A DNA stretch of 64,000 nucleotides, from NCBI GenBank assembly GCA_050084515.1, contig CM114271.1, positions 66,526,001 to 66,590,000 on the forward strand. Reading direction: 5' to 3'. Of this stretch, positions 11,925 to 23,959 are shown piece by piece. Numbering within the stretch: position 1 is the first letter of the stretch; every line of letters starts with the position of its first letter. The notes below the pieces were generated by a model. That model ran no database searches. It had not been told where the DNA came from and worked only from the letters and a program-made list of their open reading frames with translations. The position numbers were made by a program, and so were the translations under genes. The DNA is from Blasia pusilla. Taxonomy: Eukaryota; Marchantiophyta; Marchantiopsida; Blasiales.

Positions 11925-12335
11925 ATTTTCTCCCTTTTTGTTTGCTAAATTTAATTTACTAACTCCTAGTGTTAAGAATAATGAAGGTAATGATTTAAAG
12001 GACTTACAAAAAATAAAGATATTAAATTTTTTAATAGCATAATTCTTATAATACATTTTATGAACACCATCTATTTTAGATGCTAAAATAGGCTCATTAA
12101 CTATGAATTTTTCTAATATAAAATTAATTATTCTTATATTTTATCCTTATGGATTCATGATTATTTATACCCAATCTTGTGGATTTTTATTTTTTAATTT
12201 GAGTTACATTTAAGTTTAAGAATTCTACCATTACTTTTTCTGTACTTATTAATTTTAAGCCATTAAATGATAAATTTTATAATTCTTAACATTACAAGTT
12301 GGTAATGTAGCAAACAAAAAGGGAAAAGATTATTC
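11925..12335. repeat. AT-rich fold-back (MITE-like) repeat
   Basis: The ends are inverted: CTCCCTTTTTGTTTGCTAAA on the left is mirrored by TAGCAAACAAAAAGGGAAAA on the right. The similarity continues inward for roughly 75 bp through CTTAACA and AAATGAT motifs. The inner part is similar to 6690-6935. It directly abuts the Copia 5' LTR, so the retroelement inserted beside or into this repeat family. No clear target duplication was found. Confidence 0.6.
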
Positions 12336-12494
12336 CTTTGCATTTTCCCTCCAACTAATTGTATCCTTAAGAGAAATATTTGATATTGAGTTATATTCAA
12401 AATTGAATATTGAGGAAACTAAAGATCATTTGGGTATCTCTTCTCACATAGTAATTTCCTTCCATAGGAACAAAGATAGCGGCATATCCAAGAT

Positions 12495-13184
12495 CAGGGT
12501 TGCACAGGGAAAAAGCTTGTGTCCAGAAATTATATCTGTCCCTAGGTTGGATATATCCGTGCAGGCATGAGTACCTGCAGCCCGCACTTGAGCCCACCCC
12601 TAGAGCGGCAAAGCCCGTAACGGGCATCCGGCTGACCCGTCCCACACCGTTTTTGTGGCCCGCGGCAAGGCCTGCCATAGGCGGGCCTAAGCATGCCCAA
12701 TCAGGGCTTAACCTCCCATGTGCAAGCCCTACGCGGGCCACAAAACAAGTGCAAGCTAGTCACCCCGGAATCCGGATGCCCGATACGCAAGGTTGCATGT
12801 GGACAAAGTCCGTGTCCATGGACATATCCATGTCCGTCCTATGGAAGAACTTGTCCGTATAGGCCCCACCTTTCCATTCTTTCTCATTCCCCTTACGTGC
12901 CTTCGTGTTCCATACTGCCCCATTTCTTCCTCCCTCCACCTCCACTCCCTCCTCCCTCATTGCTCCTCTCATCCTTGCCTTGCCTTCCATGATGACCTAA
13001 AAGTGTGGGTCCCACCTCTTGGAACCCATGGAACCCATGTTTGTCCTAAGGAAGGACTTGTCCGCTTTTGTGCAACCATGCCGATACGGGCTTGGCGGGC
13101 TCGAATGCAGACCGCAAGTTCCTAAGGGGCATGTCTGTGGACATGTCCAAAGATGTTTGTCGTGTCCATTTCCGTGCAACCTTC
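12495..13184. mobile_element. hAT-like non-autonomous element, copy R2 (outer)
   Basis: The left end is CAGGGTTGCACAGGG, and the right end, reversed, is GAAGGTTGCACGG. The flanking 8-mers are TCCAAGAT (12487-12494) and TCCAAAAT (13185-13192), a duplication with one changed base. Without the inner element R3 it is about 390 bp and shares the GCGGGC and TTTTTGTGGCCCG core with R1. R3 interrupts it at 12788-13080, so R2 is the older insertion, which agrees with its imperfect target duplication. Confidence 0.75.
12788..13080. mobile_element. hAT-like element, copy R3, nested in R2
   Basis: A 293-bp element inserted into R2, with a perfect 8-bp target duplication CCGATACG at 12780-12787 and 13081-13088. 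The inverted ends are CAAGGTTGCATGTGGAC on the left and CATGGTTGCACAAAAG as the reverse complement of the right. GGACAAAGTCC- and GGACAAGTCC-like subterminal repeats are present. The pyrimidine-rich middle (CCTTGCCTTGCCTTCC) matches R4 but not R1, so R3 and R4 form a shorter subfamily. Confidence 0.82.
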
Positions 13185-13189
13185 TCCAA

Positions 13190-14690
13190 AATGGAATGCC
13201 CAAAGGATCATTTGAGATGGAATATTCAAAAATAAGAATATACTCAATATTTGATTAAAAAAATAAAAATCCAATTATGGCCCTAGACTTGGTTTAATTT
13301 CTTTTTGACTTTTTCTAGGATTTAAGGGTTCAGAGAAATAAAAATACTCAATCAATCACTTTTAAAATAAGGGGCATTCAAATTTCAAAAAATTCTAATA
13401 CAATCAAGTAGTGTACATGGCTAATAAAAAATATTTTTCAAATGGCACTCTTTGTTTTCAAATTTAGATGGATATAAATCCCTCTCGGTTCAAAATCTGA
13501 ATTTTCTTATTTACTCTTCCACACTGAAATTAGTATAAATTTAGATGAATATACCATATTCATTGTGCTAATGAATTTAGTAAAAGCAGCCTTTGTATAG
13601 ATTTCCTCAAGTATCTCCATTTAAATATTTATTTCCTATTTCTATTTAATTCTATAGTAAGATAAATAAATAAATCTCAATATTCCAAATTAATTTGATT
13701 AATTTATTATTTCAAAAATTTCAAAATAATGGTATTCTCTTCCATGAGGCTATGGTGTGGTTAGCTTGCTTGAGAAAACAAGAAGTCAATTTTTCATGCT
13801 TCATATTTTCCCCTCCATTTGAAGGGGAAAATATGAAGCATGAAAAATATTTTCCCGATTACAAAAAGAGCCTCCTTCCAAAAACCATTCCCCCTTCTCT
13901 CATAAAATCCCTTAAAAATTAAATTACCATCATTTCTTCAATTTATTCCTAAAGACCTTAGATGCTACAAAGTTGTCTTGGTGCATGGTTTTTTTGTCCA
14001 TAAGTTGTCTTTTCCTCAAGCTCTCGAGGGATTCTTCAAGAAAAATGAAGTCAAGAAATGTTTGTACCCAAATTTTAAAATTCTAGACTTTACTTTCCAA
14101 ACCTCAAAAGTAACCAAACCTAGACATGGCATGTGTAGCCTTGTTTCCAACTTCCAATGTTGAGCACGATATTCAAGATTTATTTTTCAGGAAATTCTTG
14201 AAAAAAATTAATATAATATTCAGACTTTTGATTGCTACACATGGGGAAAGAAAAGAGGTGCATATCTCAATGATGAGGTGACCGATAAAAAACCTTAGGA
14301 TCAAGTATTCGGGAAAGGTTTTGGAAAAGAGATACTTAATATTCAGGTTACACTAGACCTTGGCGTTTTCTTGAAGGCTTTATTTATCTTACTGGCATCC
14401 TCGCCAATCTTGAGGGTATGCTCAATATGCTATGCCAAAACATCCACCAACTTATTATCTGCTCATCGCTTTATTGGTAACATAACATACATAAGAACTG
14501 TTAGTTAACTGCTTTGTGGGAGGAAATGTGAGGAATAACCTAAAGATGGATGACTTGGAAGTTATGTTGAAAATGCCTCAGAAAATTCTACCAGAAAAAG
14601 TCGTGGTAGAAATCTACCATGTTGTGAATTATATTTATGCTTAACAAAGAATTCTCATAGGATTCCGATCACATTCTAATTTAAATGAGG
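13190..14690. other. AT-rich stretch, no gene seen
   Basis: Only short AT-driven open frames occur here. The one structured item is the hairpin at 13789-13848, listed separately. Confidence 0.5.
13789..13848. repeat. Perfect inverted repeat, 26-bp arms
   Basis: Arms 13789-13814 and 13823-13848 are exact reverse complements around the 8-nt loop CCATTTGA. The arm contains TCATGCTTCATATTTTCCCC. A transcript from either strand would form a long stem. It could be a snap-back duplication, a tiny fold-back element or a small-RNA precursor; the sequence alone does not decide. Confidence 0.9.
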
Positions 14691-14696
14691 CATATG

Positions 14697-15018
14697 TATG
14701 GTTGCACAAAAACGATTAAGTCCTTCCCAAGGACGGATATGGACAGACAAGTTCGGACATGGATTGCAAAAGGTGGGGCCTACACTTATAGTTCATGGTG
14801 GAAGGCAAGGCAAGGGCGGACGGGGCAACAAGGAGGGGGGGAAAGGAAGTGGGAGAATAAAGAAACGATAAAGTACGTATCATGATGAAGGCAAGTGGGA
14901 GGGATGAGAAAGCAGGGGGATATGGGGCCCACACGAACAAGTCCTTCTATAAGATAGACATAAGTCCAACGAACATGAACATATCCGTAGGCACGGACTT
15001 TGTCCATATGCAACACTG
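14697..15018. mobile_element. hAT-like non-autonomous element, copy R4
   Basis: A 322-bp element with a perfect 8-bp target duplication GGCATATG at 14689-14696 and 15019-15026. The left end is TATGGTTGCACAAAAACG; the right end, reversed, is CAGTGTTGCATATGGAC, followed inward by AAAGTCCG. The interior AGGCAAGGCAAGGGCGGAC strand matches the complement of the R3 interior, so both belong to the short subfamily. No coding capacity. Confidence 0.8.
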
Positions 15019-15026
15019 GGCATATG

Positions 15027-16720
15027 GCCCGTGTATCGTATACTCCCTTTGGGTATCGTATACCAAATTGAGTTCCTTCTAGCTCACATGAGTTCTTAAG
15101 AACTCTTGATTCCTGTGGAAGTTCTTGCAAACAACAAATTTTTGAAAAAATGAACTTCGGTCCACTAGCTCTCATAGAAGAATGGAAGAAACACTAGTTT
15201 TCGTGGTTTACACATATAAATCACCACGAGATTCCTTTTCCACAACTTTGTTGACTATTACCTATAGGGTCTACCTCCAAAAACTTCATGGCAGAAATCT
15301 ATCCCAATAAGAATCTGTGCTCTATGGCAAAGAATCGTCACCAAATTCCCATAAAATTCAAATTTGAGTGGCACATATGGCCAAAAGAACTTCCTTTGAA
15401 TCTTGTATAGCATACCCTCAATCTTCCATAAACTCGCAACAAATCCCATTGATTCTTGTAAAAATAGATGTAGAAACCTCCCACCCGTTCCCTTAAAAGT
15501 CATGGGAAACCCCCCATCAACTTCTTGTAACAATCAACTCATGGCTATCCGCTTTCATAGAACTATGTGGAGGAGACACCAATTGTGTGAAATGCTATTG
15601 TATTACTTTTCTGTGTTTGTGCCAACTTCTCCTCATTCGGTCTTTCAGATGATCTAAATGTTTTAAAAGATGTGCCTCCCAAAAAATACCATTGGGTCCA
15701 AAAATAGACCTCATTCCATCCCTTCAATGACTACCAAAATATAAGAGACGTAGTATTAATGGTTTAGATCTGTGAACCTCTACTGAATTCGAATCTCATT
15801 TGAAGAGTTTTTTTCTATAAGTAGAAGTGAAGAAAATAGGTTAAAAACCTAGTTTCCAGAGTATATATATATATATATAATCTAGAAATCGTAGCTCTAC
15901 TATGAGCGCACAAATTACTATGCCACTTTGTAGCTTCATTATTTGTTATATATTTCAGTGAGCTATTCAAACTAGCTTTCCCCACAATTACATACAAGTA
16001 TAATCTTTTTATCAATCATAACCTACTCTTCACTCAAGATTCTCCATGCTCACTATATGGAGATAGCCTTTCTACATTGTACTCCATATTCCACTCTAAA
16101 GATGGACTCCAAATGAGGCACCTCAAGGATATAACCCCCTCGAGAAAATCCGTGATAATTTGTGTGCATAAGTAGCCAATTGAACAATAGATTATTATCA
16201 ACCTAGTGTACACTATGTACTCATCCTCAACTACCTCTACAACATGCTTTATAAGCATTCCTAGATTAGAAAGTACATAAAACAAAAATGGAATATGCTA
16301 GTGAGCACCAAAAAAACATGAAAATTTGAGCAAAAGTGAATTGTATTGAAGGAAGTGCATTGTAAGAGAGTAGAGCAAAAGAGTTCTAATGTTGATGGTG
16401 AATATGAATTTGGAACGACTTAAAGGTTATATGCACACTCATATATAGATACAAGTGCATATAACCTTCAAAAAAAGGAATCTAGAGTAGCAAAAAAGAA
16501 AGGAATTTAATAAAAAAAATTAGAGTGATAATACTTAGATGGGAAGGGTAAATCTATTCAATGCATGTGACCGTGTGACAAAGACATGAAGAATGGGTAT
16601 ATTTGCATTAACTCTAATATTTTTTTAGAGGATAATTTCTTTGTAGAGAGTAAACAATGCACTTTCGCAAAAAAACTTGCATTTAAAAGAAAGTTAAAGT
16701 AGCCATAAGACCATAAGTAG
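15027..16720. other. AT-rich stretch, no gene seen
   Basis: It contains a short (AT)n run at about 15864-15881 and unrelated short open frames. No domain is recognisable. Confidence 0.5.
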
Positions 16721-16756
16721 TGCTCGAATATTCCTTTCCGGTCAAACTAATTTCAC

Positions 16757-17231
16757 GTGGACATGTCCATGTCCGCGGACTTATGTCCGTCCTAGGGATG
16801 GACTTGTCCATGCGGGCCCGAATACTTGCAATCCGCACCCTAGCCCGTGGTGTAGACCAGGCCGGATTTTTGTGGCCCGCAAGTAGCTCACCTGTAGGCC
16901 CACATGAGCCCTGCCATGCAAAAGGCCCACATAGGCCGGCTGAAGGCCCACAACGTACACGCGGGTTCGGCCAACACGCGTCTAATCTAAACACTCGTCG
17001 TCTCTTTTGCAGCCTGCACTGGCCCGTGATGGGATCAGGTAGGGATGGCTCAACCTGTGGGGGGAGGGATACGTGGAGGCCGATTCCTGCCCGCCTCCCT
17101 TGATCTGATCCTGCACTCGTTCCTGCGTCCCAAGTCCGTGAGGGTCATGGAGGTACTGAAAAAACCCAGGAACGGAACCCGCTGGGCATGTTCGTCCCAT
17201 GGACGGACATGTCCGTTTCTGTGTAACCATG
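16757..17231. mobile_element. hAT-like element, copy R5, left end damaged
   Basis: It shares the GGACATGTCCATGTCCGCGG subterminal repeats and the GATTTTTGTGGCCCGCAAG core with R1 and R2. The right end reads, in reverse, CATGGTTACACAG, an altered form of the family terminus. The left GGTTGCA end is absent and the sequence joins AT-rich DNA at about 16750. No matching 8-mer to TCAAGGAG (17232-17239) was found on the left, so this copy is truncated or rearranged. Confidence 0.65.
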
Positions 17232-17559
17232 TCAAGGAGGCATAACTTTAGTAGAGCTGCAAGATAGACTAATACATGCTTAAGAATCACCAATGAAGAA
17301 AAGTAAGATCAATAAGTGTACTTCCAATAACTTTTCTGCTTCTAAATTATTCGAGAACTTTGTTGCTTATGCATTGCTAGATGAGTGTTAAGGGGATGAT
17401 TTTGATCATCATGATTGATGTTTTTTTGTTCTCATGTCCCCTACTATCAAATAACCAAAAATTGAGTGGTATAAAGAAAATGAGAGACTTTCCTCATATT
17501 TGTATGAGGATTATTATTTTTCATTATTTTAATCAAGGCAGCGTGAGCCATGATCAATG

Positions 17560-18240
17560 GCATTCGCTTGATATTCATATGAACAAATGAAAATGATGTT
17601 TGCCCATCATTTGAACCACATCTCTTGAAGAATAAACTTGATGGTTTGATCAAAAGATATAATAGTGAGAAGCTTACTAAAGGTCAAATTGGTACATAGC
17701 CGAGAAGGAGCTCTGCTCAAATGCGTATGATTAGAGATCCATCACCAAAGGAAATAGCAATGCCACGATCTTGTCATGATCTTCCTGAATCCAATCTTCT
17801 TTCAATTTGTTGATTTCAGCGAAGAAGAATTTATGAATCTTGATACTCAACTATCCCTCGTTCTACATATATCCAATAGGAGTACCAGAGGTTACAAATG
17901 CACCAAATGATCCACTAGTATTTATATTAGTAGATCCACCAATAACCAGAAGTCTACCCAATATGTTTTCCACCAATTCTTGTGAAGTACCATCAATCAA
18001 AGATAGTCCGAGAATCAAAGAATGCTTTGAAACATATATAATAAGACAATAGAACAAGAAAAGAAAGTCAAGAGATATAGGTGAGAATATAATGTAATCA
18101 ATGAATGCATTTATTCAATTTTTGAAGGAGAGAAGCAAACCCATTGGCAACAAGAAGATAAGAAGTTAGAGCTTATGTCTCAAATGTTTGAACTTCGACG
18201 TATCACGTATGGACCTTGAATTGAAGAGAGGGAAGCTAAG
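17560..18240 (+). pseudogene. Possible PIF/Harbinger ORF1 (Myb/SANT-like) relic
   Basis: At 17625 the plus strand reads LKNKLDGLIKRYNSEKL. This resembles the LKNR(W/F)K.L+K.Y segment of the plant trihelix/SANT-like proteins encoded as PIF/Harbinger ORF1. At 18142 another frame reads HWQQEDKKLELMSQMFELRR, like the charged helix near the end of such proteins. Stops and frameshifts separate the pieces. It lies next to, and convergent with, the transposase relic at 18342-19090. ORF1 proteins normally carry the transposase to the nucleus and the DNA ends. The match is weak and rests on motif resemblance plus position. Confidence 0.35.
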
Positions 18241-18341
18241 TGGAAGATTGTCTTCAACCCTCCAATCATAATAACTAAGTTAGTATCATGTATTTCTCAA
18301 TATCTCTAATCAATGAAACAAGGATATGAATCACAAAATTG

Positions 18342-19090
18342 CTAAAATAAGATCGCTTGCTCTAATTCTCCTACATTTCTCTTTCTCCCATTACCTACAA
18401 TTTGAAATCCGAGAAGTGGATGGAGTATTGATGCATTCAACCTCTCATCTACCGAATTGAGTTCAAGTGATAAGGGCTCTCCATGCAATGTAACAAAGTT
18501 ATGCAAGACTCTGCATGCTTGCGTAATTTTAGAAAGTATTTCAAAATTCATCGGAAAATCTTGTAAAATAGTCCATCTATCTTTCAAGTGACCGAAAGCA
18601 TTCTCAATTGTCACTCTCGCCTTTTATGTATGTTTGTTTAGGATCTCCTTGGTATAAGTGTTGATAGAACCACTTCAATAACCATATATGGCCAAAGCAT
18701 CGGATCTCCTTGGTATAAGTGTTGATGGAACCACTTCAATAACCATATATGACCAAAGTAGATAAGCAATATTCCCAAGCATTATAGGCGGTATAACTTG
18801 ATTTTTCCCATGGATTTTGAAATATGTTTCTCTTCAATGGATTGAACGATTGAGGATCGTCTAAACTGCACAACATTGTGATTGGAGTCGGGCATAGTAC
18901 ATTATAGGTCCCAAAACTTTAGATTGGCATTACAAACCCCTTGGAGAAGCACCAAATAATGAGATTGAAGGTTTCTATAACATCTAGGAAAATACTTCAA
19001 GGCAATTTTAACTCTTAATTTATATGAGGCCCATCTATAGCTCCTATTATTGGTGGAATTCCTCAAAGCTTAAAGTATTTTCTCGTTTTT
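18342..19090 (-). pseudogene. PIF/Harbinger transposase relic (DDE_Tnp_4)
   Basis: Read on the minus strand, about 19085-19040 encodes GIPPIIGAIDGPHI, the family motif around the first catalytic aspartate (GAIDGTHI). Near 18920 it reads LQGVCNANLKFWDL, and further on LGNIAYLL, matching the VCDANL and LGD.AYPL segments with the second aspartate lost. At 18614-18342 it reads TIENAFGHLKDRWTIL, then ACRVLHNFV, the last conserved block with the catalytic glutamate in ENAFG. Frames change between blocks. A 61-bp tandem duplication at 18641-18762 contributes one of the shifts. Intact proteins cut and paste elements at TWA sites. This copy cannot be functional. Confidence 0.8.
18641..18762. repeat. 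61-bp tandem duplication in the transposase relic
   Basis: GGATCTCCTTGGTATAAGTG begins copies at 18641 and 18702. They differ by two substitutions before the junction. The unit length is not a multiple of three, so it shifts the transposase frame. Confidence 0.92.
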
Positions 19091-19139
19091 CCCTTAAAGA
19101 AGAATTCTACTAGCTCAGACATTTCTAATGCAAAAAATA

Positions 19140-20315
19140 ATTTATATTATAATCGGCAATTTGGCAACCTAAGAAGACAAAATAGTGGGATAATAAGATA
19201 AAATAGCAACAAGCTTACTAATTTTTCCGTTAATTCATATTTGATGGGAAGACAAAATTATTTTATCAATAAAATACTAATTATTAATTAATATATATTA
19301 TCATGGGAGATCTTGTATGTATAATAAGAAGAAATAGTAGAATAATATGACAAAATAACAATAAATTTGTAATGTTTTCCCCTTAATTCATATTTTATGG
19401 GGAGGGAAAATGAATTTGAATGGAAGAGGAAAATTATTTATTAGTTAATGATTGTTATTTTGACTGAAGGAATAGAGGGGGAGGAGTAGGTATTGATTAA
19501 AATTTATGGAATGATGTAATTATTTTAGAGGAGTGCTATTTATTTAGAGTGTTATTTAAATTTTAGTTAAAGAGTGGAATTATTTTAAAAAGTGAAATGT
19601 TGTTATTCTTTTAAGATTTAAGAAAGTGAAAATTATATTTAAATTTAAAAATTAAAATCATCTATAATTTTAAAATTATTTATAATTTGCATGCTTGAAA
19701 AGAAATTCAATCGTATTTTTTTTTTAATTTAAATTTATTAAACTAAAAAATAACTTTTTAAAATAATTCCACTCCTCATTTGATATAATATCCATTTCCC
19801 CTAAATAATGTCATCCCTTCATAAAATTTTAAACAATGCCTATTCTAAGTATTCTTCCTCTTCCATTCTTTCATTGGTTGATTTTAATTAATGAAATCAT
19901 TGGTTGATTTTAATTGATGAAATCATTTCCTTTCTCCATTCGAATTCATTTTCCTTTCCCAAAATATTCAATTTGAATTAAGATAATAATTTTTAAAAAT
20001 AAGGATATTTTTCATTTCCAAAGTAATACCATGTTGAGAATATCTCCTTAATAATTCCATCCCTTATTACATATGATTTGAAGGACAAAATTTCAAATAG
20101 GTTGCTATTTTGTCTTCTAATTCCAGTAATAATTCCACTATTGTATCTTATTGTACACAATAGAGATTAAATAAATAAATAAATGATATCAATCAATAAA
20201 ATCAATTCCCTCTTCCATTAAATTTCGTTTTTCCTTCCTATCAAATCTGAATCGAGGGACAAAATTGCAAGCTTGTTATCATTTTGTCTTATTGTACATA
20301 TAGGGTCCCCCATTA
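19140..20315. repeat. Large AT-rich inverted repeat, about 1.2 kb
   Basis: Left-arm motifs (GACAAAATA, CAACAAGCTTACTAATTTTT, GGGAGGGAAAATGAATTTGAA, GGAGTAGGTATTGATTAAAA) return in reverse order and orientation on the right (19740-20310). Examples there are TTTTAAACAATGCCTATTC, TTCGAATTCATTTTCC and GCAAGCTTGTTATCATTTTG with TGTC following. The arms are diverged and the centre (about 19640-19740) is very AT-rich. The arrangement suggests a fold-back element or two facing copies of one repeat. A diverged partial copy lies at 34740-35080. No coding capacity. Confidence 0.6.
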
Positions 20316-20329
20316 TGAAGATGGATTCT

Positions 20330-23300
20330 ACTAGCTAAGATATTTTAAATCACAAATACCATTGTTACTTTTGTAAGTTATAACTATAAAGGTTCGCAAC
20401 TTATGGTATAAATCCATGAGTGGTTGTTTGTTTGTTGTGTCTATTTAGTAAGTGGATGAGAGTTGTATTGCTAGAATATATAGGCGGAACATAAGAATAG
20501 ACAGTCATATAACCAAAAGGAATTATCACGTGCATACATGTACACATCACTACACAACATATATCTATTGTCATATCTACATGTCTAAGATCCATGTGTC
20601 TTATGAATCCTAAAATAGATGTACATGTGCAACAAGAATCATCCTAATTTATAGGTTTTCTTGATAGATTTTTCCACATATTCTAAGCTATAATTGAACA
20701 TATGCATTCATTCCTAATACTTTTTTCATGACCATAAAAAGGTAGGTGAGATTATATCATTGCTTAGAGGCATCCCTAACTCCTTTATAGTGCTCACTTC
20801 GTGAGGCCATTGTGACCTCCTACCTTGGAGATAGTATGTGTGAACATTTCACCCTCCCATTTCTTGTTAGATGGCATATTCTTGTGTGCTGAGCAAGTAG
20901 TGTCATAGTGGTTCACTAGTTCCACTTGAGTCTATGAGGTGAAATACGGGTAGTCTTACATGGATTTATCTCTTATAATAGGCCCACTCTTCTTGACTAT
21001 GCACATCCTCCATGATAAGTTAGATAACAACTATAGAGAAGCATATCCAAGATTTTTTTATTTATTTTTAAACATTCTAAGTCTTGTCATATCCTACACT
21101 GAATCCGTGCACAAAGTACTGCGTTGGGTCTTCAAAGTTTTTGTATTGCGAGACTAGAATTAGAGTTCCATATGTATAGTATATATTTCATAAATTCTGC
21201 AAGTCTTTGATATTCTAACTCTAATCTAGTCACTTCAAAATTCAACTCCTTCAAGAAGTATGTTTGCTTTACTAAGCATTTTAAACCTTCTTTATGAGAG
21301 ATAAAACAATTGAACCTATTGTCCACATGAAACTTTATATGGTTCAATTTACTCAAGGTTGCTATGAGTACATATTGGGATATCTTCAGAATGATAACCA
21401 ACAAGGGTATGACGATCATGATTGCCTAAAAAATATCCACTTTTGGGGCATACTCTTCCTTATTATCCACCTTTCTACATTATTCCCCACCTACAAAATT
21501 ATACCTAGATCTTTCACGATCAGCTTCATCATAAAAACTTGTAAGCCTCCAACTTCTTCTTTTCTTCCAAAATACACAAACTCTCTCTCTTGGCCATGCA
21601 GCTTGTGTTCTCTTCTACCAACCTTCTTCACATCTTCATCGTCTAATGCACACACCAAGAGAGCAAGTCACAATTTCAAGTCATTCCTACCATTTCCCCC
21701 TCTACCCATATATGGCTGAAATTCTACCCCACAAAAAATAACCTTGGTACCGATTTTATTTTAAGTACAATGTATTTTTTTTTTCCTAAGCTTGCACATT
21801 ATATGCCACAAATAGTGCCCAAGATGCCCCAAACGAAAGGAAAAAAATATTTAAAAATAATTCAGCCTTTACAAGAGTGTGCCATTTTAAAGTGAGAAAA
21901 ATTGTTGCACTCTTATTACCCATGCATGCTAGGGAAGAAAATTAAGATTTTTTGAATAAACCAACTTTAAGAGTAAGATTAAAAAACTATTAAAACTTTG
22001 TGCACTTTAGGCGCCACAATCTGCGCCCAAGGTGATCAAACTAAGAGGATGATTTTTAAATGTATAAAATAATAAAATATACCGAAACTGGTACCATCTT
22101 TGATTTTATTCTAATTCATAAAGTATTAAGATAAAAAGAGCCTCGGCTTGGGCATTTCAAAGACACAAACTCTTTAAGAAAAATCTGTTTTAAAAACTTT
22201 AATTAGACTTTTAACTTCATGCTAATGGTGATGACACATTGGTCCGTATTTTTCTATTTTTTAATGTATAAATATAATATTTTAAAAATTTCTACCCCTT
22301 GGGCATCCAAACGGCTCGCACCTCCAAATTTTTCATTTAAAATATAAAAATGTACAATCATTTGTAGAATGTTTACTACAAATGTCCCAATGGTATCCTC
22401 CTCGTGGCTTAGAGACCCTATCAATAGTAGATTCAATATCTTCCCTTGCACACAAAGATCATGGAGCCACCCTCTTTGGAGCCATTTTCAACACCATCCA
22501 TACACATAATAGATTGATGTTAATATCCTCACAACTCACAAGCTAGAAAAACGTGAGCTTAAGGGGAAATGAGCATACAAAAGATCATATCCATGATATA
22601 CTCTAATATAAAACAAAAAAATAAAGATCATGTACACTATTACTCACTCCATGGCTACTTCGTATTGTGAAAAAAGGAAAAAAGGAAAGAAGGGGCCACT
22701 ATGATAGAGAGACTTTGACCACTCATAAGGCACACACTAGTATAATCACAATCCCTCCTGCAATGAGATCCAAAAAAAAGAATAAATAAATAAATATCTC
22801 CCAAGCTGAGAGCTCCTCTCTCCCTAAGGGCCCAAGGCCTCTTCCCAAAAATGTATGCACCCATGTCATCTCTTCTACCCTAGTATAGGATAGCGGATTA
22901 CTTTCTTGATTGAAAAGTCGATTGGGATCATTTTAACATAATTACTTGGAGTAGAATTGGATGTGTACCCGAGTTATCCATCTCCTCGACTGCTTGCCCG
23001 CAAGTTCGACTTCTTCAGGTATGCTGTATAGATACTCTCCACTCCGGGACAATGACAACATATGGAGGAACTTGTTGAAATCACATCATTCTGGTAAGTA
23101 TAGTCATCATGAGATATATGTAATGTTGAAATGAGGGGATGGAGTATTAAACATTCATCCATAGTCATGCTTACTCTTAAGAGCAAGAGCGGATACATGC
23201 GCAAATATCTAAGTTGATATCTCCATCAAATATGAAGGTTCTTAAAGCTATCCTCAAAATAAGCTTCCATCAAACAAGATTGGCCTTGAGTGGCCAATTA

Positions 23301-23880
23301 AGACAAGTAGACAAGGAAAAGTTATGAGAGTTTCCCTAACCCATATTTCTCAACACGCAAGATCACTCATGGTGTATTCAAGAGAGCTAGCTAGCTAGAT
23401 AGTCACCAAAATGTCCCCAAACACTTTTAGGATCCTCCTATCAAAGGGCTCTATAACTTGTGCTATCATCCACACAAGTCAAGTGCAATCCTCAAATCCA
23501 ATTGCTACAAACTTTGGCATCGAGTGTGAGTATTGCACTTGGTTTGCAATGAAGACTTTGTAAAGTGCAATTCTCAAACTCAATGCTAAAGTTTCACAAT
23601 TCACCTCCATGGTCACTCCAAGTAATGAATAAGGGCATAGGTGTCCTAAAAAAATCTAGAGACTTACCCCCCTCCCTCAAACTCAATAGGCGAATCCCTC
23701 CCTCCCTCCCTCCACCCTCATGGGACATCCCCAAAAGTAAACCCCTAAGCTAGGTAAGAGGCAACCCTTAACAGCCTCCAAGAACCCACAAGTTTTCTCA
23801 TCTTCCTCCATGCAAGGTTCACCTCCAAGTAAGCACCAGTTACATCCCATCTACACTACAACATCTTTTGTGCACAACTT
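20330..23880. other. Long stretch without a recognised gene
   Basis: I see no conserved domain or splice-linked open frame. Composition is AT-rich up to about 23.3 kb and becomes more mixed toward the gene island. The pyrimidine-rich run near 23690-23715, (CCCT)n-like, is simple sequence. Confidence 0.5.
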
Positions 23881-23959
23881 TCTCTCCTTTTTCCACCTAT
23901 GCTCACCTTAGATATGCAACCAAGTGATTCCACCCAAGATCTGACTTTCCAAACACATA

